In this document: piece by piece, positions 43,831 to 56,040 of the stretch | Position numbering within the stretch: the stretch's first letter is position 1 | Layout of the letters: each line of letters begins with the position of its first letter | Source: Tuctoria greenei | Taxonomy: Eukaryota > Streptophyta > Magnoliopsida > Poales > Poaceae | DNA length: 64,000 nucleotides | Direction: 5' to 3' | Assembly: GCA_036927565.1 (NCBI GenBank) | Contig: JAYESD010000002.1 | Span: forward strand, 142,793,167-142,857,166 | The notes under the pieces: model-generated | What the model saw: only the letters and a program-made list of their open reading frames with translations | The model's database searches: none | What the model was told of the DNA's origin: nothing | Position numbers and translations under genes: made by a program

Positions 43831-44861
43831 CACTGAAGGGTCAATGCGACACTTCCCCCAGATCTGCTAAGGAGCAGCCCGCGGATGTTCTTGTTTGGCG
43901 GGGCTTAGGCCTTAAACTAGTGTTCTAGCGGAAGAGTATGAGACAATTATTTTTACGTGGTTCGGACCGCAAGGAGCATAACACCCTACTCCACGGTGGA
44001 TTGTATTTCTTTGTGAGTGTGTATGCGTATGTGTGTGTATTGGGATCCTGAGTCTGGTCCTTTGTATCGGAGGCGGTCCAAGCCTTTTATAACCAAGACT
44101 GGTCGCCTTACAATTGGGATCCCGGGGCCCGACAGGTGGCCCTGGGGCGATCTTATCCAAGATCTATGGCGTCCCGCATAAGCTTCTCTGAGCGTGGCAG
44201 TGGAGACTCACCATCTTGTCAGTAGCCTATGCGTCGTTGCTGACGGTGGTAGATGGTGTCCCGTCAGCCTATCTCGTTGTCGCAAGCTACCCACTTGGCC
44301 AAGTGGGATAGGCCTGCAGCGCCTTCACTGTGATGTGATTAGTCATAGCGTTCTTCTGACCGTTGGCGTGCTCCGCGTCGTGTGTCGGAGGTGGATGCGA
44401 ACCTTCAATGCTTGTCCTGAGTGGAGCGCTCCAGCTTTCAACTCCCGCACCTTACCATCTGGGTTATGCTGCTAGACACGTGGTAGCACCGGAGCAGGCC
44501 CTCGCCGGGGAGGCTAGCCCCGGTCCTTCATGGCATGTGGCAGCTCCGGGGCTCCCCAGGGCACGTGGCAGCTCCGCTCTCTCCTTAGAGGGAGGGCGCT
44601 TGGTCTGGCGCTCCAGGATTCATGGCACCTCTGGAGCGTCTCCACCGAGGTTGTGCGGGGTCTCCCCTCAACACGTGGCGCCTTGGGAGGTCGTCTCCTC
44701 TGATGGTCTTTATCCCATCCTTCGTGCCCCACGCGGCGGCACTGGGGCTAGAACTTGCGGGAGGCTTTGGCCTCAACAACTTCTAGACACGTGGTGCTGC
44801 CGGACATGCCCCGGTGTCTTCATCCTATGTGCGAGGGTACCCAGTCTGCAGGGTACCGACA
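43831..44861 (-). repeat. Solo LTR of the E3/E4 type
   Basis: About 1,031 bp aligns with the E3 and E4 LTRs over its whole length: GAAGGGTCAATGCGACACTT at the left and GGGTACCGACA at the right. No second copy or internal sequence is attached. The left boundary is diverged and no target duplication was recognised. CACGTG boxes occur near 44476, 44562, 44671 and 44787. Confidence 0.8.
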
Positions 44862-45726
44862 GGCTTCTTCTTCCTTCAGCCAGGACGGTGGTGCCTCCAC
44901 GGCTGACAACCAAGGCTCGTTGGAGATGACCAAGACCGCACAAAACTGAGCCAAACTCGATGGGATTTGAGACAAACCAGAGAGGAGCACGAGGGAAACC
45001 TCGGTGTGGGGTCATGCGCATGAGGAGAAGGTCGAAGAGGGGCGCGCGTCAACACAGAGCGACGGGCTACCATCTGTGATGTTGGGGAGATGGCACGAGC
45101 GTCGATTCCCGTCGGGATTTGTTCCTCCGGAGGAGGTGCTACGTTGCCAACCTCGAGAGCACGTCGGTGAAGGCCAAAACGTTGTTGAACCGTGGGGCAC
45201 CGAGCTACTACCGGCGGCCATGGCTACGGGCTAGGGTTTCAGGTATGGGAAATGAATGGAGAATGGGGACCAAGGGGCATGGCCAGAGATTAATAGAGGG
45301 AGGCGGTTGGGGCGGTTGCCAGGACGCAGGGGCGCGACTGTTGCCGGTGCGAGAGCGTGTACATGCGGGCGGCGGGTGGAGCGGTTGGGGAGGAAGAAGA
45401 CCCTTACAGGGCGGGCCCGCATATCATGGAGTGAGGGAGAGGGAGGGAGGAGATGGGTTGGGCGCTGGGAAAATGGGAGATGGGCCGCGGGGTGGTTTCT
45501 TTGGCCCAGTTAGGGTTTCTATTCCTTTTCTTTTCTTTTCTTTTCTTTTTGTTTCTTTTGATTTTTGCCTTCTATTTCCATTATTTGAATTTTGAGTAAA
45601 TTCATATTTTACTTAAAGGTTTGTGTTTTATTTCAATACAACTATACACACCATTTCCCTTTTTTATTTCTTTATGATTTAATTTATATGAAAATTTGAT
45701 TTTCTTTTATTTTAAAATTACGGGTG

Positions 45727-45727
<1 letters not shown>
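44862..45727. other. GC-rich then T-rich sequence, unassigned
   Basis: No gene supported. The right end, read on the - strand, is TAACACCCGTAATTTT, which resembles the start of a common grass LTR family, but no partner was seen in the window. A TTTTC run is at 45523-45549. Confidence 0.35.

Positions 45728-45813
<86 letters not shown>
45728..45813. repeat. (AT)n microsatellite
   Basis: About 43 AT dinucleotides in a row, followed by GACACACACACAAC. Confidence 0.98.
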
Positions 45814-45823
<10 letters not shown>

Positions 45824-45825
45824 CA

Positions 45826-46452
45826 ACATATATGGATTGTTAATTTTTTCCACAACCCTAAACATAAAAAAATCTGCCTCGAGTAACTAAGATATTAGGT
45901 ACATACCTATCATGGTAAATAAATACTTTTCCAGGGATAAGGTCTGAACATGTCTGGACTTTAATATTTTGCAACGGTCACATGTCATGGCATGTATAGA
46001 AGTGCTCAATTCTCACCTAGCTCGGTACCCATAAAACTCTAGAACCACAATTGAACTTTTTAGAGCATTTTTGGCCCTCTTCTTCAGCTCCAAAATTCTC
46101 AAATCAAATATTTGTGAGGGTTTGTGAGATTTAGAGAGGATTTGAGTGGAAGGCATATCTTGGACTGAGCTTTTGATTCATTTGCTCTTTGTAGTCTTTT
46201 GTTACTCCTGGGATTCAATCCCTAGACCGCTAGGTGTCACATGTGGCTCCCAATTTGTACGGTGAGAACCGAAAAGATTGTATTACTCAAGATTTTTTAG
46301 TGAAGATTCGAATTTGATCTTTGTGATTGCTTGATGAGGGTTAGAGTTGAAAGACACACTATCCTTTCTAGACTACTCAACGAATACGTATGTTCCTTTT
46401 TGGAACTGAATTTTGGTAAAATTTTATTGTGTCTCTTGTGCCGTGACTTCAT
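45826..46452. other. AT-rich sequence left of Copia B, unassigned
   Basis: No gene or element end recognised. It directly flanks the left LTR of Copia B. Confidence 0.4.
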
Positions 46453-47905
46453 TGTTGAATGTGCCTAGAGGGGGGTGAATAGGCTTTTTAAATTCTGAAA
46501 ACATTTAATTCAGAGTTGTCAGATTCCAGATACCAGACTAGTCTGATATTAGTGCGGACTAGTCTTGGGTTAGTCAGCACAATGACGAGATTCAAGTCTT
46601 TTTTGATTTTCTTTGTTTTTCTCGCAGCAGAAAGTTATAAACTACCCTAATAACTTTAATAAGCAAGTAAGATAACTGAATTGCACATGGATCAATAGAT
46701 TAACATGAAATGCAAGTGGATCAAGCTTATTCCTAGCTAGTAATGATAATAGAATAATGAATCAAGAATGCAAGACACAAGCGATTTTTACCAAGGTTTG
46801 ATCCCACACAAGGGATCTACTTCCTTGTTGAGGAGCCCACAAAGGGTCAGATCTTCACCAACCCTCCCCTCACCAAGTCACCACAAAGGTCGACTTGATC
46901 TCCACTATGAAATTGGGTAATCACCAAGTTTTTGGGGCTTCCTCACAAGTTGAGGACTCCCACAAGTTTACAAGCGAATGAATCAAAGATCAACGCACTC
47001 GAAAATTATACAAGAATTGATAGGAGTGTGTGAAATAAATCAAACCCAGGAGCTTAATGTCAATGAGATCGTCAATCTCCCTTTCCCAATGCCCAACTCC
47101 CAAAGATTTGAATCTTAGGGCCTTAGAATGTTCGGAGAGGAGTGTTTTGTGCTCTTGGATGTAGTGGCGGTGCTAGGGTTCGTGATCGTTGTGAAATAAG
47201 TCGTGGGTCCTCTTTTTATAGATGTCCCAAAAAGTGATTGTTTGTTTTATTGAGTCCAGACTAGTCCGTAGTGGACCACGGACAAGTCCGGTGTGGTGGT
47301 GTGCCATTTTTAGGTTAAGTGCTGCCACAGTTTGAATTAACGTTGTGTAAACCTTAGAAGATCGGACTAGTCCGCATTGAAGCCTGACTAGTCTGAAGTT
47401 GTACAGTAAGGTATAACAGACTAGTCCATGGTGGAAAGGACAAGTCTGATGTGATACAGTAAGCACCTTCGGACTAAGGTGAGTGATGTGAGACTAGTCC
47501 GATGTGATGCAATAGCATATAACGAACTAGATCGTTCAAGAACAGACAAATTCGATTAGTGATTGTTTGGGAAGATTGGTTGTCTGTGGAGTACGGACTA
47601 GTCCTTTGTAAAAGGGACTAGTCTGGTGTGTGTGTCCATTTTAGTTTTGATTACTCCTCTCATTCTTTTCATACAACAACTAAGCTCTTGAGAGGATAAC
47701 TCGCACACACCAAGACTCTAATTTCTAATCTAACTCTTTTTCCTTCACTTTAGTTTTTTTCCCTTCAAAGTCACTTTTTTACCTTTCTTGTGTTGTTCAC
47801 CTTTTTCTCCATATGACCTGCTCTCACTAAACAAAGTTCATCAGCTCTTTACTTGTTTGTCATTGATCATCGAAAACCCACAAGGGGTGCCTAGATGCAC
47901 TTATA
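46453..47905 (-). repeat. Copia B 3' LTR
   Basis: On the + strand it runs from TGTTGAATGTGCCTAGAGGG to GATGCACTTATA. The right terminal dinucleotide appears changed (TATA for an expected ACA). The LTR is filled with palindromic GGACTAGTCC-like units, for example 47364-47373 and 47595-47604. The partner LTR lies outside the window. Confidence 0.75.
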
Positions 47906-47919
47906 ATCTACCCCTTTTG
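47906..47919 (-). other. Copia B polypurine tract
   Basis: Read on the - strand, CAAAAGGGGTAGAT abuts the 3' LTR and follows ATCATCAATCATCA-like sequence, the usual form in Sirevirus elements. Confidence 0.7.
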
Positions 47920-49397
47920 ATGATTGATGACAACCAAGTAAAGTTTAAACATTGGAGAGTAAATAAATTCGATAGTATACATATATAAGGGGAAATATAC
48001 ATGAACAATGGATGAAATCTTATAGGTGTATTCTTTACGGTGGGGTGCCTAGCAATGTAAGTGTAAACCTTTAATCTAATACAAGTAATGTGTTTCAAGA
48101 GTAATAACCATGAGAGCATCACATTATGAACAAGGCATGGACATTAAGATAACATTGTGTGCAACAATAAGGTAACATAGTGAGCATAAGCATTACATAG
48201 TATTGCATGAAACATAACAAGTCTCAAACACAAAACAACAAGTTTTGAAACAGATACATGTCTGTGACCAACAATAACTAAAGAGACTAAGACTATGACT
48301 ACTCCCCCTTTGGCATCAATACACCAAAAAGGGAAAAACCAAGGAGAACAACTAGTCATCGTCTTCACGGTCCCCACTCCCATCACTTTGCATATTCTCG
48401 CTGTCATGCTCCCCTTCTCCCTCTTCATCATCTTCATTATCACTTTCTTGAGGAGCAGTAGAGCGAATGGAGGGACCAATGCCAAAATAAGCAAGTTCAT
48501 CATTAGTGAGTTGTGGTATCTCAAAGTAATTCTCATATGAGTCGTCTGATATCTATGGAGAGCTAATGGGTGAGATCTCAAGCTTCTGGCATGTCGATGT
48601 CATGTTCTCCTTCATGTATCTAACATGTCTCTTTCTTGTTTGGCTCTCATTGTGCTGCTTTACCTCCACTTTGCGGCAAGAAGTAAATATAGCATGAAGC
48701 ATCTTCAAAATGTTGCTGTTGGAGCCCCTGGAGGATGAGCAAACTGAGGTAGAGGAGGCACCCACTATATCTGCACGTGTAGAATGCTGCCTAGTAGAGG
48801 GCAGTGGAGGTGGAGCAGTGGGAATATGGGGACGAAGCTTGGAATGAGAGACGTCCTTGACAAATTCCAAGTCGGTGACTTGCTCAATCATGTACATGAT
48901 ATAAGGAGCATAGCAACAGGAATGATTTGGAGTATGAGCAATGTTAAACATATCATTGCAGATATAGTCAAAGACGTTGCATTATTCTTCTCATTTGATG
49001 ATTTGCATCGAATTGCGGAGGAAGCCTTGAATGCTTTCCGCATCACCATCCTTGGGACCTATTGTCTTCCTTAGCACCCAATTTAGAACTGCAAAGAACG
49101 GCTTCATGTAGTTGGTGGAAGGAGGTTTGTAAGGATAGTTGGTGTCATAGAGGAAGTAAAGCTCATCCTTATCCAAAGCCTTGACAATGTGAATAGAAAT
49201 CTCATTATTCAAGGACCAACCTAACTCAAGCATCTAAGCAAACTCTTCATATATAACGGAGTATTGCTTGCCATGTGTCATCCATGTAATTTCCCTGGGC
49301 CCTGACCTTGAGAAGTACCGTGTGGAGTAGAACTAAGCTATGACCTCATTGTTCTAGTCATATCTGAAGACCATGAGGTCCTTCAACCCATGACGCT

Positions 49398-50241
49398 TGT
49401 CGATACCCTGCAGACTAGGTACCCCCACATACAAGGAAGAAAAGCCATTGGGTCCCACCTCCCAAGAGGGGAGGTACCCAGAGGCTACCACTTGCTTGAC
49501 GAGGCCGGACCTAGCCTCCCCGCCGAGGAGGGCTCCAGCGTAGCCACATGTCCTGCAACTCCAGACCTCACCTCCCCGCTGAGGAGGGCTCCGTTGCTGC
49601 CACATGTCCTGCAGCTCTAGACCCGACCTCCCCGCTGAGGAGGGCTCCGATGCTGCCACGTGTCTCGCGGCTCCAAACCCGACCTCCCCGCTGAGGAGGG
49701 CTTCAGTGCTTCCACGTGTCCCGCAGCTCTGGGCCCGACCTCCCCGCTGAGGATGGTTTTGGCGCAACGACGTCCCTGTGGTAATGGGCTACCAATCGCG
49801 CAGTGACACGCTACAGATTGCAGGCCTCAATAGTAAAGGAAGGCAACGTGTGCATTAGCGCGCCTTCAGGATGGCATTAATGATCCTTCAAGACCCATTA
49901 ACGTGTCATCAATAATACGTTATAAAGACCCATTAACGTGCCTTCAAGACCATGTCAATGCGCTTTCAAGACCAGCTAACCCGAGGCCACCTGTCAGGCC
50001 CCAATCAATAATGTAAGTTGTTGGCCCTTGGCATATAAAAGGACCACACAACCACCAACTAGACAGGCGGAATTTACCATGCGCTCAGACATAGAGCATA
50101 CACTCACCACAGCAATATAGCTCTCTCCTGTGGACGTAGGGTACTATGCCTCCCGGTGGCCTGAACCACGTAAATTCCCGGTGTTCGCCCGTGTTCATCG
50201 TGCTCGTAGTTCCAGACATTCCCCCCCTTCTAAAAAATAAC
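49398..50241 (+). repeat. Truncated 5' LTR of the small Tat derivative
   Basis: Aligned with 51327-52240 up to AAAAATAACCTC. It holds about five 60-bp tandem units (CCCCGCTGAGGAGGGCTCCG...) at 49515-49755. Confidence 0.8.
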
Positions 50242-50284
50242 CTCTACGGAACGGTCACTCTCATAAAAAGCTAATGCTAATAGA

Positions 50285-51030
50285 GGGTCTAAAGTGTGCT
50301 GCCCGCTTAGCCTGGTCCTGCACCCTAAGTATGCGCACTCTACCTTTCCAACGATGCGACTGAGTATTGAGAGTCCGGAGTGTGTTGCCTGCTTAGCCTC
50401 GTCCTGCATCCTAAGTATGCACACTTTACCTTTCCAACATTGCGGCCGAGTACTAGTGGTTTGGAGTGTGCTGCCTGCTTTGCCTGGTTCTACACCCTAA
50501 GTATGCGCACTCTACCTTTCCAACATTGTGGCTGAGTACTGGGGGTCGAACGTCCCTCGAAAGACTAATGTTCGTGAAAGGTCAAGAGTGTGCAACCTGC
50601 TTAGCCTGGTCTTGCATCGTAAGCCTGTGCTCGGTGACCCTAAGCCAGCGCACTCTTCCTCCCTATCACTGTGGTTCAATACCGGGGACTTAAAGGCACA
50701 TACCCCAAGACAAGATAAAAACCATAGTTCGGATACAGTCACCATATTCTTTAAATTACCATTCAATTTTATGCTTACTTTATTGTATTGTCTACCATAT
50801 GCTCGATTACTTTTTTCCTATTCGCACATAGTCGGAGTTGTGCTATACTGCTGCAGACGAGTAGCTTGTAGTACCTGTGATGTGTCTGGGTATTCTTGGT
50901 AGTTTTCTCATTTGGTATCCCGTGCTCGCTGAATGGCCTACTCGCATGAAAATCCAATGCCAATGGAAGGTCCGGAGTGTGCTGCCTGCTTAGCCTGGTC
51001 CTGCATCCTAAGTATGCACACTCTACATTT
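50285..51030 (+). repeat. Stem-loop repeat cluster (CTTAG/CTAAG units)
   Basis: Five units at 50306-50329, 50392-50415, 50478-50501, 50600-50623 and 50989-51012. Each begins (C)TTAGCCTGGT-like and ends CCTAAG-like, within GAGTGTGCTGCC and GCGCACTCTACC flanks that can pair further. The first three are spaced exactly 86 bp apart. Confidence 0.8.
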
Positions 51031-51326
51031 CTTGCGTTGCAGCAAAGTACGGCGGGTCCAGACAGCACACACTCCTGAACGAGGCAGCAACCAGTATCCA
51101 GATGTTGTCGCACTGAATTACTCAGGCCCCATAGCTTGGCTAAGGACTTTAAGCCACAACAAAACTAAGAGCAGAAAGATTGTAACCAGTGAGCAGTATT
51201 ACTCTTTTTACTATCACTCCTGTGCACTAACACCTCCTAGGGGGCCATCATCGACGTTCTTAGCATTGATGGAGGTGGCCCCACCTATAGGATTGTTGCC
51301 TCTCCCAAGTTGGGCTCGAGGGCCAC

Positions 51327-52235
51327 TGTTGGTACCCTGAAGACCAGGTACCCTCGCATACAAGGAAGAAAAGGCGATGGGTCCCACCTCCCAAGAGGGG
51401 AGGTACCTAGAGGCCACCACTTGCTTGATGAGGCCAGACCTATCCTCCCCGCCGAGAAGGGCTCTGGCACAACGATGTGTCTCGTAGCTTCGGACCTAAC
51501 CTCCCTGCTGAGGAGGGCTCCGTTGTTTCCAGGTGTCCCACGACTCCGGTCCTGATCTCCCTGCTTAGGAGGGCTCTGGTACTTCAACATGTCCCGCGGC
51601 TCCGGACCCGACCTCCCCACTGAGGAGGGCTCTAATGCTGTCACGTGTCCTGTAGCTCCGCACCCGACCTCCCCGCTGAGGAGAGTTCTGGTGCAGCGAC
51701 GTGTCCTGCGATAATGGGTTGTCAACCACGCAACAACCCACTGCAGATTGTAGGCCTCAAGAGTAAAGGAAGTTGACGTGCACATTAGCATGCCTTTAGG
51801 ACGACATTAATGTGCCTTCAAGACCCATTAATGTGTCATCAAGACCACATTAATACGTTATCAAGATCCATTAACGTGCCTTCAAGACCACATCAATGCG
51901 CTTTCAAGACCAGCTAACCTGGGGCCACCCGTCAGGCCCCGGTCATAATATAAGATGCTAGCCCTTGGCATATAAAAGAATTGAGCAGCCACCAACTAGA
52001 CAGATGAAACTCGCCACGCGCTCAAACATAGAGCATACGCTCACCACAACAATACAACTCTCTCATGTGGACATAGGGTATTACGCCTCCTGGCGGCCCA
52101 AACCACGTATTTTCCCGGTGTTCACCCGTGTTCATCGTGCTCGTAGTTCCAGAAATTTTGCTCCTCCTAAAAAAGAACCTCGGTGGGCTGCTCCATAGCA
52201 GTACCAGGGGGAAGTGTCATTGCTACACTTCGACA
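51327..52235 (+). repeat. 3' LTR of the small Tat derivative
   Basis: 909 bp, TGTTGGTACCCTG...CTTCGACA. It includes tandem CCCGCTGAGGAGGGCTC units near 51440-51690. Confidence 0.88.
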
Positions 52236-52828
52236 ACGCTCAACTGCTGCAGTAACATGATGGAATGCCTCATTTCCCTTGCCTTCCATGTAGTCCCAAT
52301 CAATCCATTGGTTCTCGACCATGGGTGTCTTCATGGGGAGATACACAATTTTGTAATAATCACAATGTAATTTGCTCAAAAATCATGAATCCGCCGACAT
52401 CTTGCCATGATTATAGACATTGATCTCTCTCAACCTCTTAGCTTTGTCGCCCCACCCCTTGTCTGTGAATGCATCATCGGAGGGACGACGATTACGGTCA
52501 TGCATTGGGGGAGCCATCTTCAATGGCCCAATTGGACCCGAGGGTCTAGCGGGACCCTTCCCCTTGTTTTAACTTTTTCTAGCCTTTTGCCAACCACTTC
52601 CTTGCCATTGTCATTGGGCTTCATGGCAAGAGCTTTCCGTTGAGAAGTTGCAGGCATGGCACTGGTATTTCTATCATGCCGTAACTTCATCCTTCCCTGG
52701 TGAACAATCTCTGACTTGCGTTTGGAGGCAAGATGCAACTCCTCAAGCACTGGGTCGCTAAAAGAACTTTCCTTCAAGTTTGACATGCTTCCTGACAAGA
52801 TAGGAGTATATGAGAAACAAGGGAACAA

Positions 52829-54277
52829 AGATTAATTGAAAGAATTCAATGAAGTCAACATTTTAGGGCTAAATGTTGTTGACAAACAGACCTGTATGTG
52901 GCTTATGTGGACTAGTCCGGCATACCGGACTTGTCCCATTGAAACTCGGAATAGTCTGGTGTTCATCAGCATGAACCCTAACTAGTCAAAGTTCTTCAAA
53001 TCTTTGAAGATAAGGTGCAAGATTGTGGGGAGTGACAATATATGTTCTAATATTGTGTTTGAAATCCCTAAGGCATAGAAAGTTTGACCGAATCCCTAGA
53101 GAAGAGGAAAACTAGGGTTAGGGCAAGAATTTACCAAGTAGGGATTGATTCGCGGAGTGGAGGGTATCCCAGGTGCAAAGAAGTCTGGAGGTGGACTTCC
53201 CTTCGATGCTCCGAGCATTGCCCTTTAAGAAATCAAAGATTTGATGGTGGAGTCAAAAAATCGCCTTGAGGGCTCAGGGTTCAGGAGAGAGAAACTCGTG
53301 GGAGAAGTGGGGAGGAAGAAGGAGGGCTTGGGGTGATCTGGGTGGTTAAGTCACAAGAACACAAGACTTGTCCGGTGCAACGGACCAGAGCCAGACTAGT
53401 TGGGATACCAGACTTGTCTAGTAAGGGAATAGACTAGTCCGGTACAAACAGAGAATTTAGGTAAGAATTATGATGTAAAAGGATGATTAAATGTGTTGAT
53501 GATGATAATTACATTGTTTCAGGAGTTATGCATTGTGGACACGGTTAGAAAGCAAACAACTATGGAGTTAGGATCGTAATTTACCAGGGACACCGGACTA
53601 AGTCCGATATGCATCCGAACAAGTCCGATCAAACAGACAATTAAGGCAAGATTTTTTATGGGAAACGGTGATTCAACCAATTATGGATCTTGAGGACATA
53701 GTGTTAGATGTTATCCTTGCTGGAAAAGATCAATGAACAATTACTCAGCAAGCTATGATCAAAATTCACCAACATTGACACGATGTCTGGACTAGTCCGG
53801 TACCTGTCCGGACATGTCCGGTGAAACAGAGAAAAGAGGTAAGAAATTTTATTTGAAATGGAGATTAACGTTTTGGAGAATGATTAGGACATGATTGTAT
53901 AGAATATACTTGAAGGACATGATCAACGAACACTTAATCATCAAGCTATGATCAAAATACCCAATATTGACAAGGACACCAGACTAGTCCGGTATGGTTT
54001 CGGACTTGTCCAGTCAAATAGAGAGAAGAGGTAAGATTTCTGGGGAGAAATTGGGATGGTACCTAATGTTGGTCATAAGGACATAGTTTTAGAAAATATT
54101 CTTGATGAACATGATTAGTAAGCAAGCAACAATCATACTATGGTCATAATTCACCAAGAACTAATATTTCAAATAGTTTTAGAGTAAAATGAGATACCAG
54201 ATAATTTTTTGTAACATGCTAGTATTTTGATGTTCTACACTACTAGCAATAAGATATGCAAAGTATCAAGCCACATT
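52829..54277 (-). repeat. Copia B noncoding region with palindromic units
   Basis: No gene between the extra ORF and RNase H. Palindromes GGACTAGTCC occur at 52909-52918 and 53789-53798, with near copies at about 53441, 53585, 53980. The same unit fills the 3' LTR. Confidence 0.75.
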
Positions 54278-54760
54278 TCACGAATCAAGAATATTTAATT
54301 CATTCCTAAGCTCACAAAACATTTTCTCATCTAATTGCTTGGTGAAAATATTGGCTAGTTGTTTCTCGGTTCTAACATGTGAAATTAAAATATCTCCCTT
54401 GATCGAGTGGTATCTCAAGAAATGGTTCCGAATGTAAACGTGTTTGGTCCTACAATGCTCAACGGGTTTATGGACTATTTTTATAGCACTATCGTTGTCA
54501 CATAGGAGTGGAATATGGTTCATATTATAACCATAATCCCTTAGAGTTTGTCGCATCCAAAGTAGTTGTGTGCAATAACTCCCGGCTGCAACATACTCTG
54601 CTTCGGCTGTGGATAGGCAATGGAATTTTGCTTCTTGGACGACCACGACACTAAGGACCTACCCAACAATTGGCAAGTACCGAGGGTGCTTTTCCTATTC
54701 ACTTTGCATCCAGCATAATCTGCATCGGAGTATCCGATGAGATTGAATTTATACCTTTTA
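54278..54760 (-). pseudogene. Copia B RNase H
   Basis: The first half (54760-54650) reads LIGYSDADYAGCKVNRKSTL and the second (54646-54278) FHCLSTAEAEYVAAGSYCTQ, HVYIRNHFLRYH and LANIFTKQLDEKMF. These are the Copia RNase H blocks in order, joined by a frame change near 54648. The catalytic SDADYAG and EAEY segments are kept. Confidence 0.88.
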
Positions 54761-54798
54761 GGGTTCCAAAGACCTAAGTTGGGTGTATGAACTAAATA

Positions 54799-55755
54799 TC
54801 ACAAGATTCTCTTTACGGCTGTCAAGTGACCCTTCTTTGGAGCGGCTTGAAACCTTGCACACATAAATACATTCAACATGATATCAAGCCTAGATGCACA
54901 AATATACAATAAAGAATCAATCATAGAACGATATACCTTTTGGTCAACACTCGGATCGTCTTCATTAAGTTCAAGATGGTCGTTGGTTGCGATTGAAGTT
55001 TTGATGGACTTGGCTTTGTCCATGTTAACCTTTTTGAGGATATCTTGTATATACTTTATTTGGCAAATGAATGTACCCTGTTTAAGTTGCTTCACTTGAA
55101 AGCCTAGAAAGAACTTTAATTTTCCCATCATAGAAATCTCAAACCTGTCCATCATGATCTTACTAAACTCATCACAAAACAACTTATTAGCAGAACCAAA
55201 TGTTATGTCATTGACATATATTTGGCAAACAAACAAATCATTATCAAAATTTCTTGTGAACAATGTGTAGTCAGTTTTCCCAATTTTAAAACCATTATCA
55301 TTAAAAAGTCTCTAAGGCACTCATACCAAGCTCTAGGAGCTTGTTTGAGACCATAGAGAGCCTTACACAGCTTGTACACATGGTTGTGGAGTTCTTGATC
55401 CTCAAACCCGGGTAGTTGCTCTACATACACCTCCTCCTTGATTGGACTATTGAGAATTACACTTTTGACGCCTATTTGGTACAACTTAAAATTATGGTGA
55501 GTAGCATAGGCCAATAATATTCGAATGGATTCAAGCCTAGCTACGGGAGCAAAAGTCTCATCGAAATCCAAATCTTTGACTTTCTGAGTTCTCCTTGGCC
55601 ACAAGTCGTGCTTTATTTCTTGTCACCACGTCGTGCTCGTCTTGTTTGTTACGTAACACCCATTTTGTGCCCACAACATTCGTGTTTGGTTGCTCCACAA
55701 GTTCCCAAACTTGAATTATTTTGAAGTTGTTGAGTTCTTCTTGCATTGCCATCAC
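54799..55755 (-). pseudogene. Copia B reverse transcriptase, active site YVND
   Basis: Three overlapping frames hold the RT: 55755-55558 (WELVEQPNTNVVGTKWVLRN), 55604-55203 (FDETFAPVARLESIRILLAY, then KALYGLKQAPRAWYE) and 55263-54799 (LFVCQIYVNDITFGSANKLF, KFFLGFQVKQL). The active-site motif is Y-V-N-D: the first catalytic Asp is Asn (AAT, - strand codon at 55210-55212). With two frame changes and the lost Asp, the enzyme is dead. RT sequence places the element in the Sirevirus lineage. Confidence 0.9.
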
Positions 55756-56040
55756 CCAATCTGGATCTCATAATGCATCTTCAACCCTATATGGTTCCAA
55801 AGATGAAATAAAAGAGTAATGTTCATAAAACTTTGCAATGCGAGATCGAGTAGTTACCCCCTTGGAGATGTCCCCAAGGACATTGTCGACGGGGTGATCT
55901 TGTTGTACCCTTTGGGTGAGGAACTTAGGATCTAGTGTCGACTTCTTCATTTTCTTCATCTTCTTCATCTCCCCCTAGATCATTGCTTTCATTCTGGTAT
56001 TGATCATCTTGATCTTGTTGAGGTTGATCTTGCAAGTTTT

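Larger units (their letters stand above)
49398..52235 (+). mobile_element. Small Tat-derived LTR element without genes, inside Copia B
   Basis: 2,838 bp with a perfect 5-bp duplication ACGCT (49393-49397 and 52236-52240). The right LTR is 51327-52235 (909 bp). The left LTR starts at 49398 but can be followed only to about 50241; its 3' end and the primer site are gone. The right LTR end is the inverse of the E3/E4 LTR start, so this is a relative lying in the opposite orientation. The interior (about 50242-51326) has no coding frame, only stem-loop repeats and a tract GGGCTCGAGGGCCAC before the 3' LTR. Confidence 0.88.
48553..52828 (-). pseudogene. Copia B extra ORF downstream of pol, split by a Tat insertion
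   Basis: The 5' part (52828-52520) starts MFPCFSYTPILSGSMSNLKE and is rich in charged residues. After the inserted element the 3' part reads ITWMTHGKQYSVIYEEFA, MLELGWSLNNEI, FFAVLNWVLRKTIGPKDGD, and CCYAPYIMYMIEQVTD before ending ISPISSP at 48553. Stops interrupt it near 49237, 49317 and 48990. This arrangement is known from grass Sirevirus-like elements, where an additional ORF follows pol and is sometimes called env-like; no signal peptide or membrane segment is visible here. Its function is not known. Confidence 0.65.

Noticed and set aside
43831..44861. A target duplication for the solo LTR
   Set aside because: The flanks AAGGA and GGCTT do not match and the left boundary is diverged.
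45119..45595. A 158-codon + strand ORF in GC-rich DNA
   Set aside because: Gly/Arg/Trp-rich, no domain, runs into a T-rich low-complexity tail; not supported as a gene.
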